From assembly GCA_025453715.1 (NCBI GenBank), contig JALOPT010000071.1, positions 1 through 10,466 of the forward strand: a stretch of DNA of 10,466 nucleotides. Direction: 5' to 3'. The notes below the pieces were generated by a model. It saw nothing but the letters and a program-made list of their open reading frames with translations. It made no database searches and had not been told where the DNA came from. How positions within the stretch are numbered: position 1 is the stretch's first letter; each line of letters opens with the position of its first letter. Shown in pieces: positions 1 through 5,176 of the stretch. Made by a program: the position numbers and the translations under genes. Origin of the DNA: Methanoregulaceae archaeon (GTDB lineage: Archaea > Halobacteriota > Methanomicrobia > Methanomicrobiales > Methanospirillaceae).

Positions 1-216
1 ACACACCGGATGACCCTTCCGGAGGGTGATGCATTACCAAGTATTACCGAAATTTATCCTTCAGGATTCGTGTACGAGAATGAATTGCACGATATATTCA
101 AAATCACGGTTGTAAGTAAGTCTGCTGCTTCCCTCGACGTTCATCCACGGAAGCTTATCACATTCCCGTTCGCCTTCAATTCAAAATACGGAGCCCGTAC
201 ATGTCAAAACAAGTAA
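1..216 (+). CDS. echD: Ech hydrogenase subunit D (NuoC/30-kDa-like), 3' end only
   Basis: The reading frame is open from the first base of the window, so the 5' end lies outside it. The first ATG in frame, at position 10, is very likely internal. The visible C-terminal part contains a YPSGFVYENELHDIF stretch, which matches the short conserved region of EchD and NuoC-like 30-kDa subunits, where a tyrosine-rich segment precedes the E-x-HD-(I/L)-F motif. In group 4 [NiFe] hydrogenases this subunit sits in the peripheral arm beside the catalytic subunit. The stop codon at 214-216 overlaps the echE start by 16 bases, so the two are translationally coupled in the usual D-E order. The assignment rests on this short motif and on the adjacent echE. 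Confidence 0.8.
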   Translation, partial: THRMTLPEGDALPSITEIYPSGFVYENELHDIFKITVVSKSAASLDVHPRKLITFPFAFNSKYGARTCQNK

Positions 217-1280
217 CCATACCATTTGGCCCGCAACACCCGGTCCTCCCTGAACCGATTCATCTCGATCTCGTTCTGGAGGATGAGAGAGTTGTAGAGG
301 CTATCCCGTCGATCGGATATATCCACCGCGGGTTGGAAAAACTGGTCGAGAAACGCGAATATACTGAATATGTGTATGTCGCTGAACGTATCTGTGGTAT
401 CTGCAGTTTTATGCACGGCAGCACGTATTGCGAGGCCATCGAAGCTATGATGGGTATTGAGGTGCCGGAGCGGGCGAAATTTCTCCGTATGATCTGGTCA
501 GAGTATTCACGACTCCATTCCCATCTGCTCTGGCTCGGGTGCTTTGGCGATGCAATGGGATTTGAGAACCTCTTCATGAACGCCTGGCGACTCCGCGAAC
601 GTATCCTTGATGAACTGGAAGCAACTACCGGAGGGCGTGTGATCCAGGGTGCAGCCAAGGTAGGTGGCGTACGCCGTGACATTTCCAGCGAGAAACTTGA
701 CGACATGGTGGCCGGTCTGGAGGGGATGAAAAAAGAGCTGTACGATCTGAATAATGTCTTCTTCCACGATACATCAGTGAAACACCGCACCCGGAAAATT
801 GGTGTTGTCTCGAAACAGGATGCATATCTCCTCGGGGCTGTAGGACCCACCGCCCGGGGAAGTGGGGTGTCACAGGATATCCGCATGTCCGGTTACGGGG
901 CATACGATAAGATTTTGTTTGATCCGGTAGTAGAAACCGACGGAGACTGTTATTCCCGCTGCCTTGTAAGGGGAAAGGAGATGTTTACATCGATCGATAT
1001 TATCAAGCAGGCTGTTCAGCTAATTCCCGATGGTCCAATCGAGGTCAAAGTAACCGGGGCGCCTGACGGGGAGGCATGGGTTCGTGCCGAACAACCCCGG
1101 GGGGAAGTGTTACATTTCGTGAAAGGCAATGGGACGAAATTTCTCATCCGGCATCGTGTAAGGACTCCAACATTTGCACATGTTCCATTCCTGGTGTCTG
1201 CCCTCAAAGGCTGTGAATTGGCCGACGTACCGGTGATTGTTCACTCGATCGATCCCTGCATCAGCTGCACAGAACGGTGA
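201..1280 (+). CDS. echE: Ech-type energy-converting [NiFe] hydrogenase, catalytic large subunit
   Basis: This is a complete 359-aa large subunit. The N-terminal nickel motif R-I-C-G-I-C has Cys at residues 65 and 68. The second pair lies in the C-terminal sequence DPCISCTER, with Cys at 353 and 356. The Fe-proximal landmarks expected of the family are present, including an N-terminal IPFGPQHP and an RGSG segment near residue 220. Ech couples reduced-ferredoxin oxidation and H2 formation (or the reverse) to ion translocation at the cytoplasmic membrane. The protein ends right after the second Cys pair, so there is no C-terminal peptide to be cleaved by a maturation protease; several Ech-type large subunits share this trait. 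The ATG at 201 has GGAG at 190-193. Canonical ech operons continue with echF, but no ferredoxin-like gene follows here. The Ech assignment is strong; the exact subgroup is less certain. Confidence 0.93.
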   Translation: MSKQVTIPFGPQHPVLPEPIHLDLVLEDERVVEAIPSIGYIHRGLEKLVEKREYTEYVYVAERICGICSFMHGSTYCEAIEAMMGIEVPERAKFLRMIWSEYSRLHSHLLWLGCFGDAMGFENLFMNAWRLRERILDELEATTGGRVIQGAAKVGGVRRDISSEKLDDMVAGLEGMKKELYDLNNVFFHDTSVKHRTRKIGVVSKQDAYLLGAVGPTARGSGVSQDIRMSGYGAYDKILFDPVVETDGDCYSRCLVRGKEMFTSIDIIKQAVQLIPDGPIEVKVTGAPDGEAWVRAEQPRGEVLHFVKGNGTKFLIRHRVRTPTFAHVPFLVSALKGCELADVPVIVHSIDPCISCTER

Positions 1281-1349
1281 TACATCCGAAACAGGTGGGA
1301 GGAAATTCCGGCTGCTTATCGTTACCACTTGCAGCCTGAACGGAAAGGA

Positions 1350-1394
1350 GGGAGCACAGGTCCGGCTGAGGCCGTACCACCTCCGAGTGCTCCC
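1350..1394. terminator. Strong hairpin between convergent genes, terminator or structured RNA
   Basis: GGGAGCAC at 1350-1357 pairs perfectly with GTGCTCCC at 1387-1394. Nested inside, GGT and CGGC (1359-1366) pair with GCCG and ACC (1371-1378) around a TGAG tetraloop, with one C/T mismatch. An eight-base bulge on the 3' side, at 1379-1386, joins the two stems. There is no T-tract directly after the hairpin, so it is not a classic archaeal oligo-T terminator. It could end transcription from both sides, protect an RNA end, or be part of a small RNA. Confidence 0.5.
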
Positions 1395-1515
1395 ACCGCC
1401 CTCTATAGAATCATGATATGTCCTGGACGGTTGCCATACCTGGAAAAATTATCAGAGTTGAAATAAGGACCCAGAACAAACATATATCCCGATCGGGTCG
1501 CGGCCGGCCAAAAGG

Positions 1516-1529
1516 GATTGCTTGAGACA
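1516..1529. repeat. 14-bp direct repeat, copy 1 (distal edge of the minus-strand island)
   Basis: GATTGCTTGAGACA is identical to 3145-3158 and in the same orientation. This copy lies 26 bases beyond the stop codon of the HTH gene. The other overlaps the start of the first gene of the set, so the pair brackets the whole set. It could be an attachment-site or target-site duplication, or a duplicated gene start. Confidence 0.55.
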
Positions 1530-1555
1530 CTTTCAATAGGCCGGAGATCTCCCGA

Positions 1556-1750
1556 TCACTTATTTTCATGGTCCCTGATGAATTCCAGAATGTGATCTTC
1601 GCTTACCCGCCATTCTGCCCCGATTTTAATTCCGCCTAGTTCTTTTTTCTGAAGTAACAGACGCACGGTCTGGACGTTCAGATGGAGCATGGCTGCCACT
1701 TCATCGGTCGTATAAAATTGTGGGATTTTGGAATCCCTTTTCATATTCAT
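1556..1750 (-). CDS. Small HTH DNA-binding protein, excisionase/MerR-like (HTH_17 type)
   Basis: This is a 64-aa protein. Residues from about 12 to 60 form the winged-helix pattern of excisionase-type HTH domains: YTTDEVAAMLHLNVQTVRLLL (positions 13-33) for the two helices, then G-x-IKIGAEWRVSEDHILEFI. The W-R-V-S wing is the family hallmark. Such proteins act as excisionases or recombination directionality factors in mobile elements, or as small regulators and antitoxin partners. It is the last gene of the minus-strand set. Its ATG (1750-1748) overlaps the DUF6573 stop as TAATG, and GGAGG lies four bases before it, on the minus strand. A nearby ATG two codons in is possible but further from the ribosome binding site. 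No integrase is visible in the window, so an excisionase role is unproven and autoregulation is equally possible. Confidence 0.8.
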   Translation of the reverse strand: MNMKRDSKIPQFYTTDEVAAMLHLNVQTVRLLLQKKELGGIKIGAEWRVSEDHILEFIRDHENK

Positions 1751-2190
1751 TAGTCCTCCCAGGGTAGCATAATCGTTACTACCGGTTTCATATCATCACC
1801 GGGTCCGCAGATAGCTTTGAAAGATACTACCTCTTCATGTTCCCAGGGACCGTGAATGGCTCCTTCCCGCCCATTGGAACCGGGCATAAGAAATGCGACA
1901 TTAAACAGGACACGATCGGTATGCCTGGCCTGACTGGCCATGATCCGGAACACATGCAGAAGGTCCCATAAACGACCGGTTACGCTCTGTCCGGTCAATT
2001 CATCGAGATTGCTGGGATCAATAAAATACCATGCGTCTGATGTCAATGCGACAGGAATTTTGATTCCTGCTTCAATTGAAAGATTAAAGGGGACCTCAAC
2101 CAGCACCCCATCCCGCAGGGCATCGGCACGGGTATACCTGCTGATAATGTCGTCTTCGGTCCAGAAAGGGGATAGAGTTTGGTTTATCAT
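1750..2190 (-). CDS. DUF6573 family protein
   Basis: This 146-aa protein has the layout I associate with DUF6573: an N-terminal D-D-I-I-S-R-Y-T-R-A-D-A-L-x-D-G-V-L-V-E-V segment (about residues 13-33), a central P-V-A-L-T motif, a G-R-L-W-D-L-L segment near residue 72, and a C-terminal CGPGDD followed by V-T-I-M-L-P-x-E-D. The molecular function of the family is unknown. From memory, members are frequent in phages, plasmids and integrated elements, which would suit an accessory island. The start ATG (2190-2188) overlaps the stop of the upstream 68-aa gene as ATGA, and the stop overlaps the HTH gene, so it is translated as part of a tightly coupled series. The protein looks soluble, with no membrane segment or signal peptide. 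Confidence 0.8.
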   Translation of the reverse strand: MINQTLSPFWTEDDIISRYTRADALRDGVLVEVPFNLSIEAGIKIPVALTSDAWYFIDPSNLDELTGQSVTGRLWDLLHVFRIMASQARHTDRVLFNVAFLMPGSNGREGAIHGPWEHEEVVSFKAICGPGDDMKPVVTIMLPWED

Positions 2191-2393
2191 ACCCGACCCC
2201 CCCGGAGACGCGGTTTTCCGTTCGTAAACCCGGGCCGGATAATAATATCATGAGGGGATACTTTCGACCACATCCAGCCCATATTGTGATTATGTGCGTA
2301 CACTGCTGCGAAATCGACCGCAGAACTGTGATCGATGCACTCGGCGATGAGCAGGGGTCCTATTCCTCTATTGACAAATATTTTATATTCCAT
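2187..2393 (-). CDS. Hypothetical 68-aa protein
   Basis: I do not recognise a family. The protein begins MEYKIFVNRGIGPLLIAECI, continues with a helical segment containing Y-A-H-N-H-N-M-G-W-M-W, and ends in a basic tail rich in Arg, Gly and Lys. The alternation at the N-terminus suggests a small alpha/beta fold. Two ATG codons adjoin: the one at 2396 is only two bases from the GGAGGTG ribosome binding site, while the one at 2393 is five bases away, so 2393 is chosen. Longer upstream frames would overlap the zinc-ribbon gene and have no ribosome binding site. It ends in an ATGA overlap with the DUF6573 gene. Its reality is supported by position, ribosome binding site and overlap rather than by homology. 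Confidence 0.68.
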   Translation of the reverse strand: MEYKIFVNRGIGPLLIAECIDHSSAVDFAAVYAHNHNMGWMWSKVSPHDIIIRPGFTNGKPRLRGGRV

Positions 2394-2395
2394 CA

Positions 2396-2560
2396 TTACA
2401 CCTCCGCATGATAGCCACAGCTCGGACAATTGTATCCTGCGAAATAGTAGACGGATCCGGATCGCTCCTGTTCGCCCTGGTATTCGATTCCTATCATCTG
2501 GTGTTCATGGGGGACTATCTCACCGCAGTTTTCGCACCGTTCCAGGGAGAAGGTGGTCAT
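2396..2560 (-). CDS. Small zinc-ribbon protein, 54 aa
   Basis: Two C-x2-C knuckles are visible. Cys9-E-N-Cys12 is followed by Gly, and Cys45-P-S-Cys48-G-Y is near the C-terminus. The 32-residue spacing is rich in Glu, Gln and aromatic residues. This is the layout of a zinc ribbon (rubredoxin-like or treble-clef), and such small proteins often bind nucleic acid or a protein partner. No enzyme residues can be assigned. The start at 2560 is favoured because GAGGAGG lies seven bases upstream on the minus strand and the ATG overlaps the preceding stop as ATGA; an ATG eleven codons further upstream has no such site. The stop TAA shares one base with the first ATG of the following gene. I cannot name a family. 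Confidence 0.78.
   Translation of the reverse strand: MTTFSLERCENCGEIVPHEHQMIGIEYQGEQERSGSVYYFAGYNCPSCGYHAEV
2399..2405 (-). promoter_or_regulatory. Ribosome binding site deciding the start of the 68-aa gene
   Basis: On the minus strand this reads GGAGGTG, a near-perfect match to the archaeal 16S anti-Shine-Dalgarno. It lies inside the last codons of the zinc-ribbon gene, five bases before the second of two adjacent ATG codons. Confidence 0.7.
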
Positions 2561-2760
2561 ACCTTCGCCTCCTCTGCATGGTCCTGGTCCCACTGTTTCG
2601 AAAACTCTGCAATGGCCTGAAACCGTGAACGGTTAGCCTCTACCACTTTCAGGAGGTCTTCGTATTCTCCTGCATATTTCCCACCGCATACCCGGCAACG
2701 GAAACAGTTTTCATAATATTCGTCCTCGATGATGTCGAGGTCCTCGGGCCTGCAGCACAT
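2557..2760 (-). CDS. Small Cys-rich protein, 67 aa (probable separate gene)
   Basis: Starting at the ATG of 2760 the protein begins M-C-C-R-P-E-D and contains N-C-F-R-C-R-V-C-G-G around residues 18-27. This gives a C-x2-C-x2-C cluster that, with the N-terminal Cys pair, could bind zinc or an iron-sulfur centre. The acidic middle is followed by a long amphipathic helix rich in Glu, Ala and Lys. GGGGTGG on the minus strand, about seven bases before the ATG, is a possible ribosome binding site, and the ATG lies one base after the stop of the alternative upstream frame. The gene ends in an ATGA overlap with the zinc-ribbon gene. The same frame is open further upstream, so it can also be read as the C-terminal part of a 200-aa protein. 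I recognise no family. Confidence 0.6.
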   Translation of the reverse strand: MCCRPEDLDIIEDEYYENCFRCRVCGGKYAGEYEDLLKVVEANRSRFQAIAEFSKQWDQDHAEEAKV

Positions 2761-3159
2761 TTCATGCCACCCCGTAAACTTTCGCGATTTCTTCAGCTTG
2801 GTATCGCAGGTCCTGAGCATCAAATTCAAGTGCTGTTGCCTGTTGTTGCAAGTAGTCGGCCCTGCGACAATCGCTTTCACCTGCGAGAGGGGTGATATGT
2901 ATCTCCTGCCCGCGATGGTGTACATTACTGCCCGACCGGAACCACTGATCCACGCCCGGCCAATCTCTATGGGTTCACCCGTCCTGTTCCAGACCGGGGT
3001 CATGTCCCAGACGGTGACCTGTGCCTGGTCCCCGATAAGCCGGGAGATATCAGATCGGCAAATTGCTGCCTGCACTATTTTCACATCGATACGGAGCATA
3101 CCGCTGGATACTTTCACGCATCCTACGTGCTCGATTTGGGGAAAGATTGCTTGAGACAT
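2557..3159 (-). CDS. Open 200-codon frame as sequenced: unknown protein, probably frameshifted and fused to the next gene
   Basis: Read as it stands, this is one 200-aa protein starting at 3159 with GGTGA six bases upstream of the ATG on the minus strand. Residues 1-100 look like a beta-rich domain of no family I recognise (for example W-I-S-G-S-G-R-A-V-M-Y-T-I-A-G-R-R-Y). Residues 101-133 are compositionally odd. Over the same stretch the other frame, ending in TGA at 2764-2762, gives a helix-like ADYLQQQATALEFDAQDL and then Y-Q-A-E-E-I-A-K-V-Y-G-V-A, with many codons beginning in G as expected of true coding. One extra G in the GGG at 2862-2860 would join residue Gly100 to that frame and give a 132-aa protein. 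The likely situation is therefore two genes, with the first carrying a one-base deletion or a sequencing error. Confidence 0.6.
   Translation of the reverse strand: MSQAIFPQIEHVGCVKVSSGMLRIDVKIVQAAICRSDISRLIGDQAQVTVWDMTPVWNRTGEPIEIGRAWISGSGRAVMYTIAGRRYISPLSQVKAIVAGPTTCNNRQQHLNLMLRTCDTKLKKSRKFTGWHEMCCRPEDLDIIEDEYYENCFRCRVCGGKYAGEYEDLLKVVEANRSRFQAIAEFSKQWDQDHAEEAKV
2762..2862 (-). other. Out-of-frame continuation of the gene starting at 3159 (suspected -1 frameshift)
   Basis: This segment in the alternative frame codes for a 32-residue amphipathic helical tail and stops at 2764-2762. One base after that stop comes an ATG for the Cys-rich gene (2760), which fits the tight packing of the rest of the set. 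The shift point is placed at the GGG/CCG junction, 2862-2857, because adding one G there restores a continuous, sensible protein. I see no classic heptameric slippery sequence, so mutation or a homopolymer miscount is more likely than programmed frameshifting. Confidence 0.55.
3145..3158. repeat. 14-bp direct repeat, copy 2 (proximal edge of the minus-strand island)
   Basis: This stretch is identical to 1516-1529. It covers codons 1-5 of the gene that starts at 3159 (minus strand ATG-TCT-CAA-GCA-ATC lies on it). With copy 1 it encloses all the minus-strand small genes. Confidence 0.55.
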
Positions 3160-3192
3160 CTCTATTCACCACATACTATGTCAACGGGCTGA

Positions 3193-3200
3193 GGTATAAA
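3193..3200 (-). promoter_or_regulatory. Candidate TATA box for the minus-strand small-gene set
   Basis: On the minus strand this reads TTTATACC, centred about 38 bases before the ATG at 3159. With the usual archaeal spacing of about 26 bases, transcription would start near 3170, leaving a short leader that just contains the GGTGA ribosome binding site. A second AT-rich candidate, TTTATATATG, lies further upstream at about 3257-3266. Confidence 0.45.
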
Positions 3201-3239
3201 CCAGCGCCGGGCGCGGTGTGAAAGTGTATAACATCGTTC

Positions 3240-3660
3240 GTTATTGCATAATGTTACATATATAAACAAATCGGGTCCCTCCGGGAAGGCCCACTGCCGG
3301 CCTTCGGCCGTCTCCGAGGGCCTCCCCTTCGGGTATGTTATTCCGGGATCTCTGCCGCTCCTCAACGCCGCGACGGCCTGGCCGGCCGTTCCCGGGCGTT
3401 TTCGTCGCTGGTTGTTGTTGCCCTGGTACCGATGGAATATTACCGGACCCAAATACGTTGTCGCTCCTCGGCACCTCGACCTCGCTCCGCTCGGTAACCG
3501 GGTGCCTCGTCGCTGGCTCTGGGGTTTCCCTACCCAATCCTGTTTCGTCGGGCTGTCGAAGGTAGCACGGCCTCAGCCGGGCCCCGGCCTCGACAAGTAG
3601 CTCGCAAGCGGTAGCGTAAAGCGGGCGATTTTGGTAGCAATTTAAGGCAACCACGTTATC
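3240..3660. repeat. GC-rich, multi-hairpin intergenic region (left of the paralog pair)
   Basis: This stretch is markedly richer in GC than the genes to its right and is packed with inverted repeats. They are: AGGCCC 3287-3292 with GGGCCT 3318-3323, enclosing CGGCC-TTC-GGCCG 3298-3310; CCGGGA 3343-3348 with TCCCGG 3390-3395, enclosing ACGGCC 3373-3378 with GGCCGT 3384-3389; GGCACC 3470-3475 with GGTGCC 3501-3506; and a GCCGGG-C-CCCGGC palindrome at 3576-3588. The loop of the third hairpin contains CTCGCTCCGCTCGG, whose reverse complement carries the CGGAGCG motif that recurs at 5275-5453. Open frames of up to 137 codons exist on both strands but their translations are low-complexity Arg/Pro/Gly. 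I see no gene here. Confidence 0.6.
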
Positions 3661-3700
3661 TATTGGATTATTTCGTTGATATGTGGCTCAATGTAAATTG

Positions 3701-3708
3701 TTTTAATG
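3701..3708 (+). promoter_or_regulatory. Weak candidate TATA box for the first paralog
   Basis: TTTTAATG is centred about 46 bases before the ATG at 3750. It would place transcription start near 3730, just before GGTGGGGG (3731-3738), a G-rich possible ribosome binding site. The match is modest. Confidence 0.3.
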
Positions 3709-3749
3709 TGAACGGACAAGTGTCATATTAGGTGGGGGTCGAGATTCGG

Positions 3750-4436
3750 ATGGAAAAGAAACATCTCTATGTTTTGGTGATCGCAGCAATAGTTGGATTA
3801 GTACTTATCCTTCCAGCATCGGCAGCAATTTCATTTCAAAAATACACGCCAACTGGCACGATGTTTAAACCGATTGCCACGCCGACTCCGGCAATTCCCG
3901 TAAAAAATGTCCCTGTAATTAATCAGCCAGAATCAGTGCCATGGACACAAACACCTTTAGATCCACAAATTTTCAAGCCTTCGAAGTTTAATAGAAGCGC
4001 TCTAATTACGAAAGTTCCCATTGGGATTCCACTATATTCTCCATTACCTACACGACCCTCATTATTCACCCTCACGGTGACAGTATGGAACGCAGATCAC
4101 ACACAGACCGTTCCTGGGGCATCTGTTGAAATTATTGAGACCTGGAGCAATTCTGGTGGGCCAATCGGTGGCGTTGAAATTTGTGCAATGCCAATAGCGA
4201 CTGGTGAAACAGATTCAAATGGAAAATTTTCGACTACTATTCATCTTAATCCAGATGCTGATGTGGTAACGATTCAGGCAAAAGGCCCTGAAATTACAGA
4301 GAATGGTGAGCAGGTATACTATTTTGGTTCTGAAATATTATCTTACAAATCACATTCTATTGATATTCCCCTAGATCAAAGATATCGCCTGGTTGTATAT
4401 CCCAACGGCATTTCTTTTTGGTCGGCATATCTCTAA
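3750..4436 (+). CDS. Secreted protein with Ig-like/carboxypeptidase-regulatory-like domain, paralog 1
   Basis: This is a 228-aa protein. The start is taken at ATG 3750, not the in-frame GTG at 3732, because it aligns with the start of the tandem paralog. Residues 1-25 form a Sec-type signal peptide: MEKKHLY, then a hydrophobic core, then LPASA with likely cleavage at A-S-A. A Pro/Thr-rich linker follows (residues 30-100). From about residue 106 comes a beta-sandwich-like domain with V-T-V-W-N-x-D-H-T-Q-T-V-P-G and I-A-T-G-E-T-D-S-N-G-K, the pattern of carboxypeptidase-regulatory/Ig-like repeats that stand on cell surfaces. The protein probably sits outside the cell. No C-terminal membrane anchor or sorting motif is visible. 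Codons are AT-rich compared with the flanking genes. The substrate or binding partner is unknown. Confidence 0.75.
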   Translation: MEKKHLYVLVIAAIVGLVLILPASAAISFQKYTPTGTMFKPIATPTPAIPVKNVPVINQPESVPWTQTPLDPQIFKPSKFNRSALITKVPIGIPLYSPLPTRPSLFTLTVTVWNADHTQTVPGASVEIIETWSNSGGPIGGVEICAMPIATGETDSNGKFSTTIHLNPDADVVTIQAKGPEITENGEQVYYFGSEILSYKSHSIDIPLDQRYRLVVYPNGISFWSAYL

Positions 4437-4499
4437 TATTTCGATATCGGAATGAGAAAATGCACAGACAACCAACCCTCATGGGTGCCCGGAGGAAGC

Positions 4500-5141
4500 A
4501 TGGAAAATAAACGTCTCTATGTTTTGGTGATCGCAGCAATAGTTGGATTAGTACTCATTCTTCCAGCATCGGCAGCCATTTCATTTCAAAAATATACGCC
4601 TACTGGTACGATATTTAAGCCGGTTGCCACGCCAACTCCAGTAATTCCTGTAAAGAATATCTCTGTGATTAATCAGCCCGAATCAGTGACTTGGATACAA
4701 ATACCTATTGATCCACAAATATCTTCGAAATTTTTCAATACCTCCATTCCAATTTACAAGAGTTTAATTTCAAATCCAATTGCCACTCCTGCACTTCTGG
4801 TCGATAAAAATAAAATTATTGTGACTGTTTGGAACCAAGATCATACACAAACAGTTCCCGGTACAACTATCACATTTTTTCAATACATTTTCCACAAGCA
4901 GAGTGGTGAAGGTGAAAGGCAAGGTTTCTCCGGTAAGGTAATAGCGACTGGTGTGACCGACTCAAATGGAAGGTTAACGGTAGTTTTACCCGATACTGGC
5001 GGAAATAAAGTTGAAATTGATGCAAAAACCCCTGTATTTTCAGAGAATGGTGAAATGGTTTGTTATTATGGGACCCAATATCTTTCATATCAAACACGAT
5101 TCCAGGAAGTAATATTGAATACCAGGGTTATTGTACAATAG
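4500..5141 (+). CDS. Secreted protein with Ig-like/carboxypeptidase-regulatory-like domain, paralog 2
   Basis: This 213-aa protein is a tandem copy of the preceding gene. The ATG at 4500 has GGAGG at 4491-4495. An in-frame ATG sixteen codons upstream is rejected because it would put a polar extension before the signal peptide. The first 65 residues are nearly identical to paralog 1, and 42 bases (4514-4555 against 3764-3805) match exactly. The middle differs in length and sequence, while the C-terminal domain keeps V-T-V-W-N-x-D-H-T-Q-T-V-P-G (about residues 108-121) and I-A-T-G-V-T-D-S-N-G-R (148-158). The signal peptide and the domain suggest an extracellular or surface-exposed role. One Cys (188) is present and no membrane anchor is seen. 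Two oligo-T runs follow the stop. Function unknown. Confidence 0.75.
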   Translation: MENKRLYVLVIAAIVGLVLILPASAAISFQKYTPTGTIFKPVATPTPVIPVKNISVINQPESVTWIQIPIDPQISSKFFNTSIPIYKSLISNPIATPALLVDKNKIIVTVWNQDHTQTVPGTTITFFQYIFHKQSGEGERQGFSGKVIATGVTDSNGRLTVVLPDTGGNKVEIDAKTPVFSENGEMVCYYGTQYLSYQTRFQEVILNTRVIVQ

Positions 5142-5161
5142 TTTTTTTCTCAGATATTTTT
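5142..5161 (+). terminator. Oligo-T terminator after paralog 2
   Basis: The stretch holds seven T (5142-5148) starting inside the stop codon, then a second T-run at 5157-5161. T-rich runs are the usual archaeal termination signal. They are well placed to end transcription of the paralog pair. Confidence 0.55.
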
Positions 5162-5176
5162 GGTAGTATTCAAAAA

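Larger units (their letters stand above)
1281..1555. other. Convergent intergenic gap with hairpin and palindromes, no gene recognised
   Basis: This 275-base gap separates echE (plus) from the minus-strand small-gene set. It holds the hairpin at 1350-1394, three perfect palindromes (1488-1497, 1502-1509, 1543-1552) and one copy of a 14-bp direct repeat (1516-1529). On the minus strand a 39-codon frame beginning with GTG at 1530 and ending at 1411 starts with V-S-Q-A-I, echoing the M-S-Q-A-I start of the gene at 3159, because both lie on the direct repeat. I see no family resemblance in the rest of that short frame and do not call it a gene. Confidence 0.6.

Noticed and set aside
260..886. Long minus-strand open frame (208 codons) opposite echE
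   Set aside because: It is antisense to an unmistakable hydrogenase subunit, its translation is Ser/Arg-rich low complexity, and no ribosome binding site or family feature is seen.
1411..1530. 39-codon minus-strand frame starting with GTG on the 14-bp repeat
   Set aside because: Only the first five codons resemble anything (the start of the gene at 3159), which is explained by the repeat. No clear ribosome binding site and no sensible fold.
2857..2863. Programmed -1 ribosomal frameshifting
   Set aside because: The junction GCA-GGG-CCG is not a recognised slippery heptamer, and I see no clear downstream pseudoknot; mutation or homopolymer miscount is simpler.
2762..2953. A separate 63-aa gene in the alternative minus-strand frame
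   Set aside because: Only its second half looks coding. The first half overlaps the well-behaved frame of the gene starting at 3159, so it is better explained as the tail of that gene after a frameshift.
2729..3154. 141-codon plus-strand frame opposite the frameshifted gene
   Set aside because: It is antisense to a set with strong overlaps and ribosome binding sites, and the translation shows no family features.
3241..3654. Open frames of 96-137 codons on both strands in the GC-rich gap
   Set aside because: They overlap one another, their translations are Arg/Pro/Gly-rich without pattern, and the DNA is dominated by inverted repeats.
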